Shown in pieces: positions 18,564 to 27,975 of a stretch of 64,000 bases of DNA. Both the position numbers and the translations under genes were made by a program. The notes under the pieces were generated by a model that worked only from the letters and a program-made list of their open reading frames with translations, ran no database searches and was not told the origin of the DNA. The first letter of the stretch is position 1, and each line of letters begins with the position of its first letter. Source of the stretch: Gammaproteobacteria bacterium (GTDB taxonomy: Bacteria > Pseudomonadota > Gammaproteobacteria > SZUA-229); assembly GCA_013041745.1 (NCBI GenBank), contig JABDRN010000112.1, positions 1-64,000 on the forward strand, read 5' to 3'.

Positions 18564-19184
18564 GTGACTTTACCTGAATTAAAGATTACCGTTTACAGTG
18601 ATTATATATGTCCCTTCTGTTATCTCGGGCATCATCGCCTGCAGCGCCTGCGTGACAGTTATGACTTAAAAATAAACTGGTGCTTTCTGGAAATACACCC
18701 AGAGACCTCGGCCAAAGGCGCAGCCATCGGTTCTCTGGGTTATCCTGAGGAGCAGTGGCAGAAGATGCTGCAAAATCTCGAGCGTATTGCCAATGAAGAA
18801 AATATCCCCTTATCCAGGCTTGATTTCATCACCAACTCCAGGGATGCACTACTGCTGTCTGAAGCTGCAAAGCAATGTGGTCGTGATAAATTCTACGCCT
18901 TACATGAAAAACTGTTCGACGCCTACTTTGTCAATGGCGTCAACATCGGTGACAGAAATGAACTAAGAGAGATCGCCGGTTCCTGCGGTATAGATGAAAA
19001 CACCATCGATAATGCATGGACTGAAGATCAGTTTAATCAGCGCCTGCTGGACAACTTTAACTCGGCACGTAAACACAGGATACAGAGCGTGCCGAGCTTC
19101 GTCTTCGGTGAAAGGGTTCTCACAGGTGTAGTTGCAGAATCAACTTTCCGCGAGGCAGCGGAACAGTGTTGCACGGCTATGTAA
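18564..19184 (+). CDS. DsbA-family oxidoreductase, FrnE-like
   Basis: Cytoplasmic thioredoxin-fold protein of 206 residues without a signal peptide. The motif YSDYICPFCYLG (CPFC at about 15-18) and the C-terminal QSVPSFVFGERVLTGV, containing the cis-proline, match the FrnE/2-hydroxychromene-2-carboxylate isomerase branch of the DsbA family. FrnE proteins act as disulfide isomerases in oxidative stress in some bacteria. The start is GTG. It runs tail-to-tail into the chalcone-isomerase-like gene with only 4 bp between stops. Confidence 0.9.
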   Translation: MTLPELKITVYSDYICPFCYLGHHRLQRLRDSYDLKINWCFLEIHPETSAKGAAIGSLGYPEEQWQKMLQNLERIANEENIPLSRLDFITNSRDALLLSEAAKQCGRDKFYALHEKLFDAYFVNGVNIGDRNELREIAGSCGIDENTIDNAWTEDQFNQRLLDNFNSARKHRIQSVPSFVFGERVLTGVVAESTFREAAEQCCTAM

Positions 19185-19188
19185 AACA

Positions 19189-19794
19189 TTATTCGTCATC
19201 CATTATCCCTAACATCGCATCTTTTAGATCGTCATCAGCCGGTTCATCACCCAGCCAGATATCGAGCAGTGCCGCATAGAAATCGGCGCCTTCTATCACG
19301 CCCTTCACTTCACCATTTATCGTCACCCGCGTTCCAACATCAGGAATAAAATCATATAACAGTGCATCACCTTTCTTCAGGTCAGGAAAATAACTGTTAA
19401 AAATTTCGATACGCGCCTGTAACTTGTCCATCTGCTGTTCACTGTTATTGTCCTCAAAACCATCATTCCAGCCATCGATGATCTTCTCTCTCTCAACTTC
19501 ATCATAGACCATATGCATGATGACGCGTTTCGGTCCTTTCAGTGACAGCACTGCGTCACGTGAGTTCACGCTTGACTCCGTATAAAGCGCAGCGATATAA
19601 ACCTTGAATACAAATTTTGTTCGATAACCCATACCATTTAACTGCAGCTCGACGTCGCTTCCTTCCAGTGTCACCTTATCAGGCATGCTAACATCACCCA
19701 GCTGACCAGCCTCACTTGCCACAGAGAAAAACGCCAGCTGCAGCAGTATTAAAAAAACGGCATATCTGTGAATAATACCTTTTCCTGTTGTCAT
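19189..19794 (-). CDS. Chalcone isomerase-like secreted protein
   Basis: Secreted protein of 201 residues whose N-terminal signal peptide ends near SVASEA. The core MPDKVTLEGSDVELQLNGMG and VFKVYIAALYTE match the bacterial chalcone-isomerase-like family, which is not expected to act on flavonoids. The ATG at 19794 is chosen because CGGAGAATAAT provides a ribosome site; a TTG seven codons upstream lies within that site. An acidic C-terminus (DEPADDDLKDAMLGIMDDE) is notable. Function is unknown. Confidence 0.87.
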   Translation of the reverse strand: MTTGKGIIHRYAVFLILLQLAFFSVASEAGQLGDVSMPDKVTLEGSDVELQLNGMGYRTKFVFKVYIAALYTESSVNSRDAVLSLKGPKRVIMHMVYDEVEREKIIDGWNDGFEDNNSEQQMDKLQARIEIFNSYFPDLKKGDALLYDFIPDVGTRVTINGEVKGVIEGADFYAALLDIWLGDEPADDDLKDAMLGIMDDE

Positions 19795-19893
19795 ATTATT
19801 CTCCGAACTGTTCAATTAGGTGAAAAAGTAACCAATTAGCGATAGGATACACTAATTGAATATTTACAGTATCACTAGAGACGGCTTTCGACA

Positions 19894-20598
19894 ATGCTTA
19901 TGGATTTTAAATCTACAACGACACAAAAGCTGGTTACCTACCTGTTTTATATAAGCCTGTCATGCTTTATTACCGCAGTATTGAATATCGTACATACTGT
20001 TTATGCGCTAAAGATAGAATTTACCGCAGCTTCTTTCATCATACCTATTTTTACCGGCCTGTTGTTTGGCCTGATGCTCGCCCACATAAAAGTATTGAGT
20101 GAAAGACTGGGCAAGATGGCATTCACGGATTCACTCACCCATATCTATAACCGCCTGCATTTTGCCCACTTCCTCGATGCCGAGATCGATAAGGTCAAAC
20201 GCTATGGTGGCTGTTTTTCCATTATCTTTTTTGACCTCGATAACTTTAAAGATATAAATGATAATTATGGACACATGACTGGTGATGATGTTCTTGAAAA
20301 AGTCACCGAGGTAATCTCCAAAGCAAATCGCAGTGCAGATATCTTCGCCCGTTACGGCGGAGAAGAATTTATTATCCTGGCACCTGAAACCAATCTCAGC
20401 GGTGCCTGTATACACGCAGAACGTTTACGCAACGATATCGAGCAATATAAATTCCCAAAAATCGGTCATCTAACCAGCAGTTTCGGTGTAGCGGAGTTTA
20501 ATGCGGAAACAGACGATGTCGAATCGATACTTGAACGCGCCGATAAAGCACTCTACATGGCTAAAGAATTCGGCCGTAACCGGGTAGAAAAAGCTTAG
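19894..20598 (+). CDS. Membrane diguanylate cyclase (GGDEF)
   Basis: Makes the second messenger c-di-GMP from GTP. The 234 residues comprise two transmembrane helices (about 13-35 and 44-63), a short helix, and a GGDEF domain from about 75. The active site reads GGEEF (in ARYGGEEF), and an RxxD inhibitory site, RSAD, lies five residues before it, so product inhibition is likely. There is no EAL domain. The membrane part is too short for a recognisable ligand-binding domain. It is followed by the nested palindrome at 20612-20771. Confidence 0.95.
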   Translation: MLMDFKSTTTQKLVTYLFYISLSCFITAVLNIVHTVYALKIEFTAASFIIPIFTGLLFGLMLAHIKVLSERLGKMAFTDSLTHIYNRLHFAHFLDAEIDKVKRYGGCFSIIFFDLDNFKDINDNYGHMTGDDVLEKVTEVISKANRSADIFARYGGEEFIILAPETNLSGACIHAERLRNDIEQYKFPKIGHLTSSFGVAEFNAETDDVESILERADKALYMAKEFGRNRVEKA

Positions 20599-20611
20599 CT
20601 GCGTTTGCAGC

Positions 20612-20771
20612 AATGAAAAGTGAAAAATTTAAAAACATGAATCATTAATTCAGGCTGTCACGTCGAACGAATGCGAGAGGTCTTAGGTAGCTGATAAACA
20701 GATCTCTCACGTTGGTTCGAGATGACAATGATTAAGTGTTACTGGTTTCTCAGCATTTTTCACTTTTCATT
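20612..20771. repeat. Nested palindromic repeat between the GGDEF gene and gcvPB
   Basis: Outer arms AATGAAAAGTGAAAAAT (20612-20628) and its exact complement (20755-20771) form a 17-bp perfect dyad. Inside lies a second, imperfect 28-bp dyad at 20656-20683 and 20700-20727 (22 of 28 positions paired), with the core TCGAAC and GAGAGATCT. The genes on both sides end here, so the structure occupies a convergent intergenic gap. The outer arm resembles the repeat at 33728-33817. Confidence 0.85.
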
Positions 20772-20773
20772 AT

Positions 20774-22222
20774 TCACTGCTTTTTAAAAGCCAGATCAAG
20801 CTGTTTAGCTGCCCTCACTTCATCAAGACGTTTTACCGGCAGCGTCTGAGGTGCCGCATGTAACAGCTCAGGATTGGTTTCCGCTTCATGCTTGATCTGT
20901 TCAAGCGCATCCATAAAGCCATCCAGTGCTTCCTTTGCCTCTGACTCGGTCGGCTCTATCAACAGACACTCCGGCACCAGTAATGGAAAGTATGTGGTCG
21001 GGGCATGGTAACCAAGATCCAGCAAGCGTTTTGCAAAATCCATCGCTGAAACATGATAATCACGCGCTTCATTTTTCAAAGTAATAATAAATTCATGGCT
21101 GGCTCGACGGTCGTTTATCGCCAGGGTAAAGCCTCGGCGCTTCGCTTCTGCCATCATATAGTTTGCATTCAGGGTAGCGAACTCGGCGACACGAACCATA
21201 CCCTCTCTGCCGAGCAGGCGCATATAGATATAAGCACGCAGCAATACACCGGGATTGCCCATGAAAGCAGACAGGCGCCCGATACTCTGCGGGCAGTCTT
21301 TCGCAGTGAGATAACGATAACTGTCATCTTCTTCAGTCACTACCGGTAATGGCAGAAACGGTCTCAGACGTTCGGCAACACCTACAGCGCCCGAACCCGG
21401 ACCACCGCCACCATGCGGGGTAGAAAAAGTTTTATGCAGGTTTGAATGGATAACATCAAAACCCATATCGCCAGGACGGATTTTACCGAGGATAGCATTG
21501 AGATTAGCACCGTCGTAATACAGCAAGCCGCCGGCTTCATGTATCACTTTAGCGATGGCTTCGATATTTCGCTCGAACACACCCAGGGTAGAAGGATTGG
21601 TCAACATCAGTCCCGCTGTATGAGGACCCACGGCCTGTTTTAAAGCATCGATATCAACATCACCATTATCCAGTGTAGCGATCTCTTTCACGGTAAAGCC
21701 ACACATCACGGCAGTAGCAGGGTTAGTACCGTGTGCAGCATCAGGAACCAGGATCTCTTTACGTGCATCATCTCCACGAGACCTATGGTAGGCCTCGATC
21801 ATGGCAACCCCGGCGAACTCGCCCTGCGCGCCGGCCATCGGCGCCAATGAGAAAGCCGCCATACCAGTCGCTTCACACAACATCGACTGCAGATCGTGCA
21901 TACAGGCAAGGAAGCCCTGGTTCTGCGCATCAGGTGTAAGTGGATGTGCGTTAAGAAATCCCGGCAGCATGGCCAGTGAGTTACAGGCACGCGGATTATA
22001 TTTCATGGTGCAGGAACCCAATGGATAAAACTGGGTATCGATGGAGAAGTTCTTCTGTGACAGACGTGTATAGTGCCTGACTGCCTGCAATTCGGACACT
22101 TCCGGCAAAGCTGCACTGCCCTCACGTAACAGCTTTTCGGGTATCGCGGTCAGCGGTGCTTTCTCAGCCGGCGCCTGTGGTGCACCTCTTCGGCCTTCTG
22201 AGGAATGTTCGAAAATCAACAT
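20774..22222 (-). CDS. gcvPB: Glycine decarboxylase P protein, subunit 2
   Basis: PLP-bearing C-terminal half of glycine decarboxylase (482 residues), which decarboxylates glycine and passes aminomethyl to the lipoyl arm of GcvH. The PLP lysine is K264 in [17 protein letters not shown]. coli and many other gammaproteobacteria have one fused GcvP of about 950 residues; here it is split into two genes. Its start codon shares one base with the gcvPA stop, implying coupled translation and stoichiometric subunits. Confidence 0.97.
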   Translation of the reverse strand: MLIFEHSSEGRRGAPQAPAEKAPLTAIPEKLLREGSAALPEVSELQAVRHYTRLSQKNFSIDTQFYPLGSCTMKYNPRACNSLAMLPGFLNAHPLTPDAQNQGFLACMHDLQSMLCEATGMAAFSLAPMAGAQGEFAGVAMIEAYHRSRGDDARKEILVPDAAHGTNPATAVMCGFTVKEIATLDNGDVDIDALKQAVGPHTAGLMLTNPSTLGVFERNIEAIAKVIHEAGGLLYYDGANLNAILGKIRPGDMGFDVIHSNLHKTFSTPHGGGGPGSGAVGVAERLRPFLPLPVVTEEDDSYRYLTAKDCPQSIGRLSAFMGNPGVLLRAYIYMRLLGREGMVRVAEFATLNANYMMAEAKRRGFTLAINDRRASHEFIITLKNEARDYHVSAMDFAKRLLDLGYHAPTTYFPLLVPECLLIEPTESEAKEALDGFMDALEQIKHEAETNPELLHAAPQTLPVKRLDEVRAAKQLDLAFKKQ

Positions 22223-23637
22223 TATGCACTCTCCGCCAGTGATGCTACGGTGGCGCCAGAGCTTAAAACGTCGCGCATCGCATCGGCATATTGATCAATC
22301 TCTTCTTCAGTCCGCATCTCTGTAGTACATACCAGTATCGCCTCACCCAGCTCCGGGTAATCCTGAGACAGGTTGTATCCACCAAGGATGCCTTTTTCCA
22401 TCAACGCTTTTAATACCTCAGCTGCAGGCTGCTGCTCTAACTGCAGCACCGTCTCATGAAACTGCGGAGCTGAGAATGCCTTTTTCACGCCATCTATAGC
22501 GATAAGTTTTTCAACCAGACTGTTGTTATTTGCGTGGCAGGCTGCCGCTGTATTCTCCAGGCCTTGAGCACCCTGTATCGCCATATAGATGGTTGATGCA
22601 GTAACCACAAGGCCCTGATTCGTACAGATATTAGAAGTTGCCTTGGAACGACGGATATGCTGCTCACGTGCCTGAAGTGTCAGCACAAAACCTTCCTTGC
22701 CATCGAGGTCGATGGTGCGGCCGACGATGCGCCCGGGTATCTGCCTGACCAGTGACTGTTTGCAGCAAAGCAGCCCGTAATACGGTCCGCCCGCAGACAT
22801 CGGTGCACCTAACGGCTGGCCGTCACCACAGGCGATATCGGCACCAGCATTGTCTTCCCTTCCCCATTTGCCCGGCGGATTCAATACCGACATGACGAGC
22901 GGATTAATCACAGCGATCACTAGTATATTATTATCATGCGCCCAGTCGGTGATGGCATCAACCTCTTCCAGGCAGCCAAAAAAGTTAGGCTGCTGCAATA
23001 CCATAGCCGTGATATCACCGCCGTGTGCTTCGGTTTGCTGTTTTATCTGTTCCAGTGTGACAGTACCGGATGCACTATCATAAGGCACATCGATCAGCTC
23101 GACCTGCTGGCCGTTCACGATAGTATGCGCAGCCTTGCGATAAGACGGATTGACCGATGTCGGTATCAGTATCTTGCGTGATCTGGATTTACGGTTGGCA
23201 CGTACCGCCATCAATATCGCTTCTGCCAGCGATGATGCCCCGTCATACATCGAAGCATTGGAAACATCCATCGCAGTCAGTGCGGTCATCATGCTCTGGT
23301 ATTCGTATGTTAATTGTAGCGTACCCTGCGAGGCTTCTGCCTGGTAAGGCGTATAAGCACTGTAATACTCACCGCGTGTCGTGATCTCCCAGACCGCCGA
23401 CGGAATATGATGCTCGTACGCACCAGCACCTAAAAAGCAGATTGCCGAACTATTTTGATCCGCACGCTGCTTCATGAGACGGGATACTTCCATCTCATTC
23501 ATGCTGTGCGGCACTGCTTGTAGAACCCCGGCACGCAGATGTGCTGGAATCTCATCAAATAGATCATCGATAGAATCAACACCGATGGTCTCTAACATCT
23601 GTGTTATTTCATTTTCTGTGTGAGGGATAAAGGGCAT
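22222..23637 (-). CDS. gcvPA: Glycine decarboxylase P protein, subunit 1
   Basis: N-terminal half of the split glycine decarboxylase (471 residues). It begins [15 protein letters not shown] and has the family segments [15 protein letters not shown] and [14 protein letters not shown], which form the substrate and interface regions. It lacks the PLP lysine, as expected for this subunit. It overlaps gcvPB by one base. Upstream, 133 bp containing an imperfect palindrome separate it from gcvH, so it may have its own promoter or be reached by read-through. Confidence 0.97.
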   Translation of the reverse strand: MPFIPHTENEITQMLETIGVDSIDDLFDEIPAHLRAGVLQAVPHSMNEMEVSRLMKQRADQNSSAICFLGAGAYEHHIPSAVWEITTRGEYYSAYTPYQAEASQGTLQLTYEYQSMMTALTAMDVSNASMYDGASSLAEAILMAVRANRKSRSRKILIPTSVNPSYRKAAHTIVNGQQVELIDVPYDSASGTVTLEQIKQQTEAHGGDITAMVLQQPNFFGCLEEVDAITDWAHDNNILVIAVINPLVMSVLNPPGKWGREDNAGADIACGDGQPLGAPMSAGGPYYGLLCCKQSLVRQIPGRIVGRTIDLDGKEGFVLTLQAREQHIRRSKATSNICTNQGLVVTASTIYMAIQGAQGLENTAAACHANNNSLVEKLIAIDGVKKAFSAPQFHETVLQLEQQPAAEVLKALMEKGILGGYNLSQDYPELGEAILVCTTEMRTEEEIDQYADAMRDVLSSGATVASLAESA

Positions 23638-23651
23638 AGTAAAACGGGTTT

Positions 23652-23759
23652 TAAGTTGAAAGTTTCATGTTGCAAGTCTTAAGAGAAAGTTTTTAAAAGC
23701 AGTGGTAATTTTTAGAATCATTCATGGCTTTTGACTTATAACATAAAACTTATAACTTA
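23652..23759. repeat. Imperfect 27-bp palindrome between gcvPA and gcvH
   Basis: The arm at 23652-23678 (TAAGTTGAAAGTTTCATG...) pairs with 23733-23759 (...CATAAAACTTATAACTTA) at 22 of 27 positions across a 54-bp centre. It fills most of the gap between two genes of the same operon. The AT-rich arms differ from the CATTGCGAGG-type element elsewhere in the window. Confidence 0.75.
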
Positions 23760-23770
23760 TTACTAATTTA

Positions 23771-24154
23771 TTATTCTGCGATCTCTGCCTGGTATGCGTC
23801 CGCATCCATCAGGTCTTCGATCTCTTCTGCCGAAGGCTGCACTTTAAATAACCAGCCACTGTCATAAGGAGAGCTGTTTATTATCTCTGGCTCATCAACC
23901 AGGGCTTCATTGATTTCTACGATCTCACCACTGATCGGCATATAGACATCAGAGGCCGCTTTCACCGACTCAACGACACAGCATTCGTCACCGGCGACAA
24001 ACTCGGTGCCAGTTTCGGGCAGTTCCACGAATACCAGATCACCCAACAACTCCTGTGCATGATCGCTTATACCGACAGTAACCAGGCCATCATCTTCAAC
24101 ACGCAGCCATTCGTGTGATTTGGTATATTTCAATTCTAAAGGCACTTCACTCAT
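23771..24154 (-). CDS. gcvH: Glycine cleavage system H protein
   Basis: Carries the lipoyl arm that shuttles aminomethyl between P, T and L proteins. The 127-residue protein has the lipoylation site K65 in VESVKAASD and the typical [10 protein letters not shown] start. LipA and LipB from the left end of the window would modify it. It has a good ribosome site (GCAGGGGAAATAA) and lies 96 bp downstream of gcvT. Confidence 0.98.
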   Translation of the reverse strand: MSEVPLELKYTKSHEWLRVEDDGLVTVGISDHAQELLGDLVFVELPETGTEFVAGDECCVVESVKAASDVYMPISGEIVEINEALVDEPEIINSSPYDSGWLFKVQPSAEEIEDLMDADAYQAEIAE

Positions 24155-24250
24155 TTATTTCCCCTGCTACATGTTTTCTGAGGCGCACATTATAACCCCC
24201 AGTCTATGATTTTTAATATGGCTATCCTTATTCAACGACCGGCCAATCGA

Positions 24251-25354
24251 CTATACGGCCTTACCATCGCGAACAAAGACTGGCTTGACCACCCTTGCTT
24301 TCAGTATTTTACCGCGAATCTCGACACCACAGAAATCGCCGATCTCGATCGGTACCCGTGCCAGCGCGATAGATTTCTGTAGGCTGGGTGAAAAGCTGCC
24401 ACTGGTAATCTCACCTTCCAGCTGTTTGCCATCATGCTCAACGACCACCTTTTGATGGCTGCGCAGCACACCTCTTTCCTCCAGGATCAGTCCGACGATC
24501 TTCTGCCTGACGCCATCAGCTTTTTCTTTCTCGATGATGCTGCGGCCGATGAAATCCCTGTCTTCCGGCAGCCATGCGATGGTCCAGCCGAGGCCAGAGA
24601 TCAACGGTGAAGTCTCTTCGGTCATATCACTGCCATAAAGATTCATCCCGGCTTCGAGCCTTAATGTATCGCGTGCGCCTAATCCGCAGGGTTTTACCCC
24701 GGCGCCGGCCAGTTTATCCCATAGAGCAGGCGCTTCAGAATCAGGCACCATGATCTCAAAACCATCTTCTCCGGTATAGCCTGTACGTCCGACAAACCAC
24801 TCGCCACAATCCGCACCAAAAAAACGTTCCAGAGGAGTTGCTGCTTCGACCACATCGAGCGGCAAAACTTCAAATGCTTTCTCACGGGCATGCGGTCCCT
24901 GCACCGCGATCATCGCCAGATCATCACGTGCTTTTACGCTGACACCAAAATCATCGGCATGCTGGTTGAACCAGGCCAGGTCTTTCGCTGCAGTTCCGGC
25001 ATTGACCACGATACGATACCAGTCGTCCGTCATGTAATACACGATCAGATCATCGATGACCCCTCCCTCTGGGTTGAGCATACAACTATACAGAGCCTTC
25101 CCATTTTCGGTCAGCTTGGCCACATCATTTGCCAACAGGCGCTGCAGCAAGGCCTTGATATCACCCGCCTCGGTTGCCTTGTGCAGATCAAGGATGACCA
25201 TATGCGACACATCGAACATACCGGCATCATTACGAACCTGGTGATGCTCATCCACCTGCGAGCCATAATTAACCGGCATCTGCCAGCCGGCAAAATCAAC
25301 GATCTTGCCTTTATACTCAAGGTGTTTGTCAAAAAGTACTGTTTTATCGCTCAT
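24251..25354 (-). CDS. gcvT: Glycine cleavage system T protein (aminomethyltransferase)
   Basis: Transfers the methylene group from the H-protein arm to tetrahydrofolate and releases ammonia. The 367-residue protein has the conserved start VLFDKHLEYKGKIVDFAGWQMPVNYG, DVSHM, and the folate-binding region GLGARDTLRLEAGMNLYG. It heads the gcvT-gcvH-gcvPA-gcvPB order. The upstream 124-bp gap shows no recognisable tandem glycine riboswitch, so control is presumably at the promoter. Confidence 0.98.
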   Translation of the reverse strand: MSDKTVLFDKHLEYKGKIVDFAGWQMPVNYGSQVDEHHQVRNDAGMFDVSHMVILDLHKATEAGDIKALLQRLLANDVAKLTENGKALYSCMLNPEGGVIDDLIVYYMTDDWYRIVVNAGTAAKDLAWFNQHADDFGVSVKARDDLAMIAVQGPHAREKAFEVLPLDVVEAATPLERFFGADCGEWFVGRTGYTGEDGFEIMVPDSEAPALWDKLAGAGVKPCGLGARDTLRLEAGMNLYGSDMTEETSPLISGLGWTIAWLPEDRDFIGRSIIEKEKADGVRQKIVGLILEERGVLRSHQKVVVEHDGKQLEGEITSGSFSPSLQKSIALARVPIEIGDFCGVEIRGKILKARVVKPVFVRDGKAV

Positions 25355-25478
25355 AGCTCATTAATCTGGCAAAAAATTATCTGCAATATTCTAAACCTTT
25401 TACGAACTTATAATCCTGATTAAAAATAGTGTTACTTGTTACTTTACTACACGTTTACTGCAGCCTGAAACGCTTGCC

Positions 25479-26684
25479 TTATGCGCCTAATGCCTGCCTG
25501 ATTATTCGATACTTCACAGCGGGAAGGTGGTCGACCAGTGATAGACCGGCATTTCGTAATTCAGAAACAAAGGCATTATCCTGGCCAAAAAGTTCCTTGA
25601 AGCCCGTCATCGACATCTCCATCACCCTGTTTGCCCCCTTTCGTTTACGCTGGTATTTTGACAGCGTATGCAAAGCCGACCATTGCCGTCCCGCTGTCCT
25701 GGCGGTACAGATAACATCTGCCAGCGCTGCAGCATCGGCGATTCCAAGGTTTGCCCCCTGGCCGGCCAGGGGGTGTATACTGTGAGCCGCATCACCGATC
25801 AGGGCCAGCCCCGGTCTCACATATTCTGTCGCGTGGCCATGCGCCAGTGGAAATAAATAACGCTGGCTTAGATCAGTGATCTCGCCAAGCTGATATTGAC
25901 TCTCCTCGGCCAGTACCCGTTTAAATTCTTCATCATTCATTGCCATGCATGATTGCGCCGAGTCGTCATCAAGCGTCCAGACGATAGAGCTCCAGCCATT
26001 ATATAATGGCAGGAAAGCCAGCGGCCCTGTCGGCATAAAACATTGCCAGGCCGTATTCTGATGACTCTCAGCGGTAGCAACATTACACACCAGGCCAAAC
26101 TGCCGATATGGCTGCTGCGAACGCTGGATCGAGGCGATCTCGCGGATTTTCGAATTTGCACCATCTGCACCGACCAGTAAAGCGGCAGAGAGCTGCAACC
26201 CTGAGGACAGTTTCACCGTACTGACTGACTGCCCAGCAGCTTTTGGCCGATAGTCTATCGATGTTATCTCTTCAGGACAGAAACAGGAGATATTCTCTGC
26301 CGCTGTTACCATTTCCAGCAGCATGTGCTGCAATATGTAATTCTCTATGATGACACCCAGTTCAGACAATCCCAGTTCGACACTATCAAACTGAATCTGC
26401 CCGGCACCGGTCTGATCCCAGACGAACATCTTGTCGAAGATACAGGCACGCTGAACCAGTGGGGAACGCCAGACACCGGCCTGCTTGAATTGCTGTAATG
26501 CGAAACGATTGATTGCTGACACCCGACAGTCCGGCGGTTCAGTAACCGCTTTTAGCTCGTTCCGCTCGACCACTGCCACTGAAAAATCAGTGGCTGCCAG
26601 CTCGCAGGCAAGGCTCAGTCCGACGATACCACCGCCGACGATCACGACATCAAAGTCGGCAGGTGTTTTTTCATGCGGTTTCAT
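25479..26684 (-). CDS. ubiI: FAD-dependent ubiquinone-biosynthesis hydroxylase, UbiI/VisC type
   Basis: Flavoprotein monooxygenase of 401 residues. The dinucleotide-binding motif VIVGGGIVGLSLACELA is at about 15-33, a DG-type motif is in LVGADGANSKIRE, and the second FAD motif is GDAAHSIHPLAGQGANLG. It probably introduces one ring hydroxyl in ubiquinone synthesis. The ubiH-visC order next to pepP and ygfB is conserved; UbiF or UbiL activity cannot be excluded by sequence alone. Its start overlaps the ubiH stop by 4 bp. Confidence 0.9.
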   Translation of the reverse strand: MKPHEKTPADFDVVIVGGGIVGLSLACELAATDFSVAVVERNELKAVTEPPDCRVSAINRFALQQFKQAGVWRSPLVQRACIFDKMFVWDQTGAGQIQFDSVELGLSELGVIIENYILQHMLLEMVTAAENISCFCPEEITSIDYRPKAAGQSVSTVKLSSGLQLSAALLVGADGANSKIREIASIQRSQQPYRQFGLVCNVATAESHQNTAWQCFMPTGPLAFLPLYNGWSSIVWTLDDDSAQSCMAMNDEEFKRVLAEESQYQLGEITDLSQRYLFPLAHGHATEYVRPGLALIGDAAHSIHPLAGQGANLGIADAAALADVICTARTAGRQWSALHTLSKYQRKRKGANRVMEMSMTGFKELFGQDNAFVSELRNAGLSLVDHLPAVKYRIIRQALGA

Positions 26685-27952
26685 AAGGGCAAACCCCGAC
26701 CCAGGCGTGACAGTTTTCCACCCTTGCCTGCATTCAGCCCCATGCTCTGCACCGCCAGCTGATGCTTAAGATCAGGCAGGATATCAACCATAAACAGTCC
26801 CAATGAGCGCATGTGTGCGAGTGGCGGTATCGAGTTAGAAAACGTTCTAACCAGGGCATCGGTAAAACGATAGACGCGTTTGATATCTACATCACGCTGA
26901 GTCTCGTATTGCTGCAGCATAGCAAGAGAACCGATATCTGCCGCCTTGCGACGCTGCTCGACGATCAACTCTGACAACAGTGCCACATCCCTCAATGCCA
27001 GGTTGAAACCCTGTCCAGCTACCGGGTGAACGCTGTGCGCGGCATTGCCGATAAGCGCTACCCGGCCATGCACCATCTGCGTCGCAGACTGCAGAAACAG
27101 TGGATAGATATGACGCATTCCTATCTTCTTTATCCGCCCCAGACGATAGCCAAAACGCTGCTGTAGCTGCGCTAGAAAATCAGCCTCATCGAGCGCATAA
27201 AGGTAATCGGCCTGTTCCGGACTCAGCGTCCACACTACCGAGCAGCGGTTCTGAGTCATCGGCAGGAATGCCAGTGGCCCGCTGTCGGTGAAACGTTCAT
27301 AAGCCACATTTTCGTGCTTTTTACCCGGTGTGACATTGGTGATAAGTGCAGATTGCTCATAGTCTTTTCGGCTGCTGCCGATGTTCAACACTTTCATCAC
27401 CTGTGAATTATTACCATCAGCCGCGACCAGTAGTTCAGCCGTTAATGTCTGCGTGCTGCCATCCACCATCACATCGACCGATACCCGCCCTTCGGGATGT
27501 GTGAAATCCTGCTGCAGAGACTTCAACTCGGCCGGACAAAACAGGGTGATGTCTGCACTCTCGTGCATTACCCGGTATAACTGCTGACCGATATTACGGT
27601 TCTCCAGTACATAACCAAGTGCCTCCACACCCTCCTGCTCACTGCTCAGTCGGGTCACGCCAAAATGTCCGCGGTCGGAGATGTGGATACTATCTATCGC
27701 TTCAGCCTGCTCAGCAAGTAGCGGCCAGACACCCATGCTGTCAAAGATACAGCGGCTGCCATAGGAGAGAGCGATGGTTCGATCATCGTAACTGGGCTGA
27801 GACTCAGTGTTTAACTCATAAGCTTCGACCACTGCGATTTTAAGGGGCTCTTCAAGCGCGGCACTTTTTAAGGCACAGGCGAGGCTGGCACCGGCGAGAC
27901 CGCCGCCGATAATGATCAGATCATAGTGATTGTTAACTGACGAGCCTGGCAT
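26681..27952 (-). CDS. ubiH: 2-octaprenyl-6-methoxyphenol hydroxylase UbiH
   Basis: FAD monooxygenase of 423 residues for the C1 hydroxylation in ubiquinone synthesis. The N-terminal GGGLAGASLACALK motif, the DGNNSQV motif and the GNAAHSVHPVAGQGFNLALRD motif are all intact. It lies between pepP (24 bp upstream) and the second hydroxylase, to which it is coupled by a 4-bp overlap. With Coq7 at 38.1 kb, three of the three ring-hydroxylation steps of ubiquinone synthesis could be covered in this window. Confidence 0.92.
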   Translation of the reverse strand: MPGSSVNNHYDLIIIGGGLAGASLACALKSAALEEPLKIAVVEAYELNTESQPSYDDRTIALSYGSRCIFDSMGVWPLLAEQAEAIDSIHISDRGHFGVTRLSSEQEGVEALGYVLENRNIGQQLYRVMHESADITLFCPAELKSLQQDFTHPEGRVSVDVMVDGSTQTLTAELLVAADGNNSQVMKVLNIGSSRKDYEQSALITNVTPGKKHENVAYERFTDSGPLAFLPMTQNRCSVVWTLSPEQADYLYALDEADFLAQLQQRFGYRLGRIKKIGMRHIYPLFLQSATQMVHGRVALIGNAAHSVHPVAGQGFNLALRDVALLSELIVEQRRKAADIGSLAMLQQYETQRDVDIKRVYRFTDALVRTFSNSIPPLAHMRSLGLFMVDILPDLKHQLAVQSMGLNAGKGGKLSRLGRGLPL

Positions 27953-27975
27953 AATCGATATTCAGTGCCGATATC

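Noticed and set aside
25355-25478. Glycine riboswitch before gcvT
   Set aside because: The 124-bp gap lacks the tandem GGAGAG/CCGAAGG aptamer elements.
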